A stretch of 43,405 nucleotides of DNA, from contig CADECW010000014.1 of NCBI GenBank assembly GCA_902825855.1, positions 3,464-46,868 of the forward strand, read 5' to 3'. The notes beneath the pieces are model-generated. The model was not told the origin of the DNA and ran no database searches. It saw nothing but the letters and a program-made list of their open reading frames with translations. The translations under genes were made by a program, and so were the position numbers. The first letter of the stretch is position 1. Every line of letters starts with the position of its first letter. The DNA comes from an uncultured Rhodospirillales bacterium (GTDB lineage: Bacteria; Pseudomonadota; Alphaproteobacteria; Reyranellales; Reyranellaceae). Positions 40,927-43,405 of this stretch are shown here, one piece after another.

Positions 40927-41795
40927 CGCGGCCTCGGCAAAGCTTGGATTTGAACCAGGCGAGCATCCACTGCGAAGTCGCCATAGTCGAGCAGCATCGA
41001 ACGGGCAATCCCGTTGCCAAGCAGGTCCAGCGCCAGTTCGTATTCGGGATTGGCGGTGCCCTGGTCGCCTGCGGCAAAAAAGGCAAGCCGCACGCCCCAT
41101 GACGGTTGTCCGCGCATCAGGCCGACGTCGCCGCGTATGGCCGGCGCGCCGGCGCCACGCGGTGGCTTGCCGATTACGGCATTGACCGTGAAGGCGCCGT
41201 CCAGGCGCGCGCCGTCGAACACGCTGTAGGACACCGATTTGTCCCCGTCGCGGGCATGCCGGATGATCAGGGCGAGATGGCTGGTGGGGAAGAGCGTGCC
41301 GGGCGGCAGGTCGAAGCTCCTGACCTCGGGCAGAGAAAACGAGGCCCGGCCCTTGCCACCCCACGCTTCGAGATCGGCATGGCCGCGCAATTCCTCCTCG
41401 ACCTCCTGGTCCTGGATGTTGCGTACGCTGAAGCGAAGTTGCAGACCATCTTTGGTCTCGTAGCTGGTAAAGCTCGAATCGGTATCGAATTCCTCGCCGT
41501 CGTTGCGCAGGAACTTGAGCTTGATGCGTTGCTTGACCTCCCAGGCCTCGCATGAATCGACCATCTCCAGCACCATGCGGCCGTTGACCTCGACGATTCC
41601 GCTGTTGGGCCGGGCGACATTTAGCTTCATGTCATAGGTCGCCCGATGCGGCACCAGGACGACGTCCTGCTGCTGCGCCAATTGCTGCTGAGCGTCCGCG
41701 ACCGTTATCCACAGCCCCAGCAATACGAGGGCGCAGACAGCGGCGAGCGGGGCCGCGATCTGGACGCGGGAACGGCGAAAACTAAGCGTGTTCAA
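40920..41795 (-). CDS. EipB-family envelope protein (DUF1849), copy 1
   Basis: A 291-residue exported protein of the same EipB/DUF1849 family as the next gene. The mature part opens VLVPHRATYDMKLN, then VDSCEAWEVKQRIKLKFL, LPPGTLFPTSHLALIIRH and a C-terminal ALPRPRC. Cys82 and Cys291 provide the conserved disulfide. The start is uncertain: TTG 41795 (MNTLSFRRSRVQIAAPLAA) gives a good signal peptide, whereas ATG 41894 lies 33 codons further upstream and adds an unlikely leader. It is first of the tandem pair and divergent from the dehydrogenase gene by 117 bases. Confidence 0.83.
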   Translation of the reverse strand: MNTLSFRRSRVQIAAPLAAVCALVLLGLWITVADAQQQLAQQQDVVLVPHRATYDMKLNVARPNSGIVEVNGRMVLEMVDSCEAWEVKQRIKLKFLRNDGEEFDTDSSFTSYETKDGLQLRFSVRNIQDQEVEEELRGHADLEAWGGKGRASFSLPEVRSFDLPPGTLFPTSHLALIIRHARDGDKSVSYSVFDGARLDGAFTVNAVIGKPPRGAGAPAIRGDVGLMRGQPSWGVRLAFFAAGDQGTANPEYELALDLLGNGIARSMLLDYGDFAVDARLVQIQALPRPRC

Positions 41796-41912
41796 CGGAC
41801 ATTGGCAGGAGGCTAGGCCTTGTAGCCGGGCCGCCCAGCGTAATATCCATGCCCACAGATTGCCAGAATCATCGCTGCGGCATCGCGGCTGCAAAGGGGA
41901 GGACGACGTCTA

Positions 41913-42890
41913 ATGACCACAGCCAAATCTCGGGTTCTCGCCACCCGGCACTTTCCGCCCGACGTCGAGGCCAGGCTGGCGGCAAATTTCGACGCCGTGC
42001 TCAATCCCGGGGACCGGCTCTACGACGGACCTGCCCTGATCAAGGCGTCCGAGGGCTGCGACGGCATCATGTGCGCGGCCGGCGATCCGCTGAACGCCGA
42101 GACCATCGCCGGCCTGCCGGCGTCGGTGCGCATGATCGCGACCTTCTCGGTGGGCTACGAACATGTCGACGTGGCGGCCGCCGCCAAGCGCGGCATCCTG
42201 GTCTCCAACACGCCCGACGTGCTGACCGACGCTACGGCCGACATCACCCTGCTCTGCCTGCTGGGCGCCGCGCGGCGTGCCCATGAAGGCACGTCAATGC
42301 TCAGGACCCATAGCTGGGTCGGCTGGACGCCTACCCAGCTGATGGGCGTGCACGTCACCGGCAAGCGCCTCGGTATCCTGGGCATGGGCCGCATCGGCCA
42401 GGCAGTGGCCGACCGGGCGCGCGCCTTCCGCATGCAGATCCACTATTCCAACCGCTCACGCCTGCCGGCCGACCTCGAGAAGGGCGCCATCTTTCATGCC
42501 GATGCCAACGACATGCTGCCGCATTGCGACTTCCTGTCGATCAATGCGCCGATGACGCCGGCGACACGCAAGTGGCTCGACGCGGCGCGCATCGACCAAC
42601 TCCCCAAAGGGGCGGTCGTGGTGAACACGGCACGCGGCGGCCTGGTCGACGACGAAGCCTTGATCGCGGCCCTGAACAGCGGCCGCGTGGCGGCGGCCGG
42701 CATCGACGTGTTCGACGGCGAACCCAAGATCCACCAAGGTTATTACGGGCTTACCAACGCCTTCCTGCTGCCGCACATGGGATCGGCTACGGTCGAAACG
42801 CGCAACGCCATGGGTTTCAAGGCGCTCGACAACCTCGAAGCCTTCCTGCTCAGGAAGCAGACGCCGCCCGACGCCGTGCAGGCTTCTTGA
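41913..42890 (+). CDS. D-2-hydroxyacid dehydrogenase (glyoxylate/hydroxypyruvate reductase-like)
   Basis: A 325-residue NAD(P)-dependent 2-hydroxyacid dehydrogenase of the D-glycerate dehydrogenase group. The cofactor loop is LGILGMGRIGQAV (Gly157, Gly159, Gly162), and the catalytic residues Arg241 (NTARGGLVDD), Glu270 (DVFDGEP) and His288 (LLPHMGSAT) are all present. It would reduce glyoxylate or hydroxypyruvate; the true substrate is inferred. The N-terminus, RVLATRHFPPDVEARL, is normal for this group. It overlaps the convergent gene at 42850 by 41 bases at the 3' ends. Confidence 0.93.
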   Translation: MTTAKSRVLATRHFPPDVEARLAANFDAVLNPGDRLYDGPALIKASEGCDGIMCAAGDPLNAETIAGLPASVRMIATFSVGYEHVDVAAAAKRGILVSNTPDVLTDATADITLLCLLGAARRAHEGTSMLRTHSWVGWTPTQLMGVHVTGKRLGILGMGRIGQAVADRARAFRMQIHYSNRSRLPADLEKGAIFHADANDMLPHCDFLSINAPMTPATRKWLDAARIDQLPKGAVVVNTARGGLVDDEALIAALNSGRVAAAGIDVFDGEPKIHQGYYGLTNAFLLPHMGSATVETRNAMGFKALDNLEAFLLRKQTPPDAVQAS

Positions 42891-43404
42891 CGGAGTGCTT
42901 CGTCGGCTTCTTGGTCTTCAACGCCGGCGAAGACGTGGGCGGAATTTCGACAACGGCCGCCGACGGGGAATCGTTCGAGCCCTGGGCGACGGCAGTCACC
43001 GGCGCCCGAGGTGCCGTCGGCGCTGCGGGTGCCGGCTTGTAGGCCGCGGCGTCCCAGCTCGTCGCGGGCACGTCGGCCGCGGCGCGCAGCGGCGGCGCAT
43101 AGTGCACGCCATCTTCCGCGACCGTGCGCTGCGGATCGTCGTAGTCGACCTTGTAGGGATCCGGGTCGCCGTCGCGCGGCTTGCAGACGGCGCGTTTCCT
43201 GACGACCCGCAACAGAGCGCAGTCCTGCTTGGACACTATGGAGATCATGTGGTCGCTGGAGCTCTTGTCGGTGGCCACCAGCAATGCGCCGTCAGCGGCG
43301 TACCCTGCTCCGGACACTGCGAGCGGCACGCTGCAGGCTCCGGTCATCAATCCTGCGCCCATGACAAACGGGAGAGCAACGAACGAGTACCCGTACAATC
43401 TCAT
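42850..43404 (-). CDS. Small putative lipoprotein of unknown function
   Basis: A 184-residue exported protein. It opens MRLYGYSFVALPFVMGAGLM, then TGACS, a signal with a possible lipobox at Cys24. A compact segment follows, DHMISIVSKQDCALLRVVRK and RAVCKPRDGDPDPYKVDYDD, with two cysteines that could pair. The last ~75 residues are Ala/Pro-rich, then Lys/Arg-rich (KTKKPTKHSVKKPARRRA). Similar DHxIS...DC...C proteins recur in alphaproteobacteria without known function, as I recall. The gene is complete, with ATG one base from the window end. Its 3' end overlaps the dehydrogenase on the opposite strand by 41 bases. Confidence 0.75.
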   Translation of the reverse strand: MRLYGYSFVALPFVMGAGLMTGACSVPLAVSGAGYAADGALLVATDKSSSDHMISIVSKQDCALLRVVRKRAVCKPRDGDPDPYKVDYDDPQRTVAEDGVHYAPPLRAAADVPATSWDAAAYKPAPAAPTAPRAPVTAVAQGSNDSPSAAVVEIPPTSSPALKTKKPTKHSVKKPARRRAASAS

Positions 43405-43405
43405 A

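Noticed and set aside
1..43405. CRISPR arrays, riboswitches, prophage or insertion-sequence genes
   Set aside because: No direct-repeat/spacer pattern, no recognised aptamer, no transposase, integrase or phage structural protein was seen on either strand.

Overview
The window is about 43.4 kb of GC-rich, densely packed chromosomal DNA with strong third-position G/C bias, many 4-base start/stop overlaps (ATGA, GTGA) and frequent GTG/TTG starts. Gene content and order point to an alphaproteobacterium: EipB-family envelope proteins, a pyrB gene coupled to a degenerate dihydroorotase, and the run dprA-topA-rnr-DUF983-S41 protease-rpmG. A Rhodospirillales- or Reyranella-like organism is my best guess; this is inference from protein style, not a search. 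I see no phage, plasmid, transposase, rRNA or CRISPR array. The window looks like ordinary chromosome with accessory genes spliced into a housekeeping backbone.

Backbone: ruvX (2.3 kb), pyrB and pyrC-like (11.2-13.6 kb), plsY (14.4 kb), dprA, topA, rnr, DUF983, an S41 protease and rpmG (20.7-29.1 kb) lie on the + strand in an order typical of alphaproteobacteria. Two blocks interrupt it. Block A (2.8-11.2 kb) sits between ruvX and pyrB. Block B (13.6-20.7 kb) holds a proline-rich exported protein, a second tandem plsY and an ABC peptide-type importer without ATPase genes, whose permease genes are separated by an MFS transporter gene.

Block A has two divergent units. The first centres on a 46-bp gap at 5.8 kb. 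Leftward run a 2-oxoglutarate/Fe(II) oxygenase, an exported amidohydrolase, a small YtkA/FixH-like exported protein and a diheme cytochrome c peroxidase. Rightward run a phytanoyl-CoA dioxygenase-like protein, cytochrome b561, YceI and an exported protein of unknown function. Nearly all neighbours overlap, which suggests two translationally coupled operons for an exported oxidation or redox pathway. The second unit centres on an AT-rich gap at 9.53-9.61 kb. Leftward is a citrate synthase; rightward is a citrate synthase-fold protein with an N-terminal MerR-type helix-turn-helix, followed by a GFA-family protein. The gap carries two palindromes placed within or next to candidate promoter spacers. 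I regard this as the most interesting system here: a possible DNA-binding citrate synthase that controls its own paralog.

The right part (29-43.4 kb) is a mosaic of metabolic and envelope genes: an aldehyde dehydrogenase, an alkaline-phosphatase-superfamily hydrolase, a luciferase-like monooxygenase, a cyclopropane-fatty-acid-synthase-like methyltransferase, a small unknown protein, an MFS transporter, a patatin-like lipase, a ROK kinase, AMP nucleosidase, two tandem EipB-family proteins, a D-2-hydroxyacid dehydrogenase and a small putative lipoprotein. The left edge holds a truncated CPA1 sodium/proton antiporter gene and the remnant of an alpha/beta hydrolase gene.

Several intergenic regions carry long perfect inverted repeats (17.4, 29.2, 31.1, 38.6 and 40.1 kb). 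Some probably act as terminators and some look like dispersed REP-type elements.
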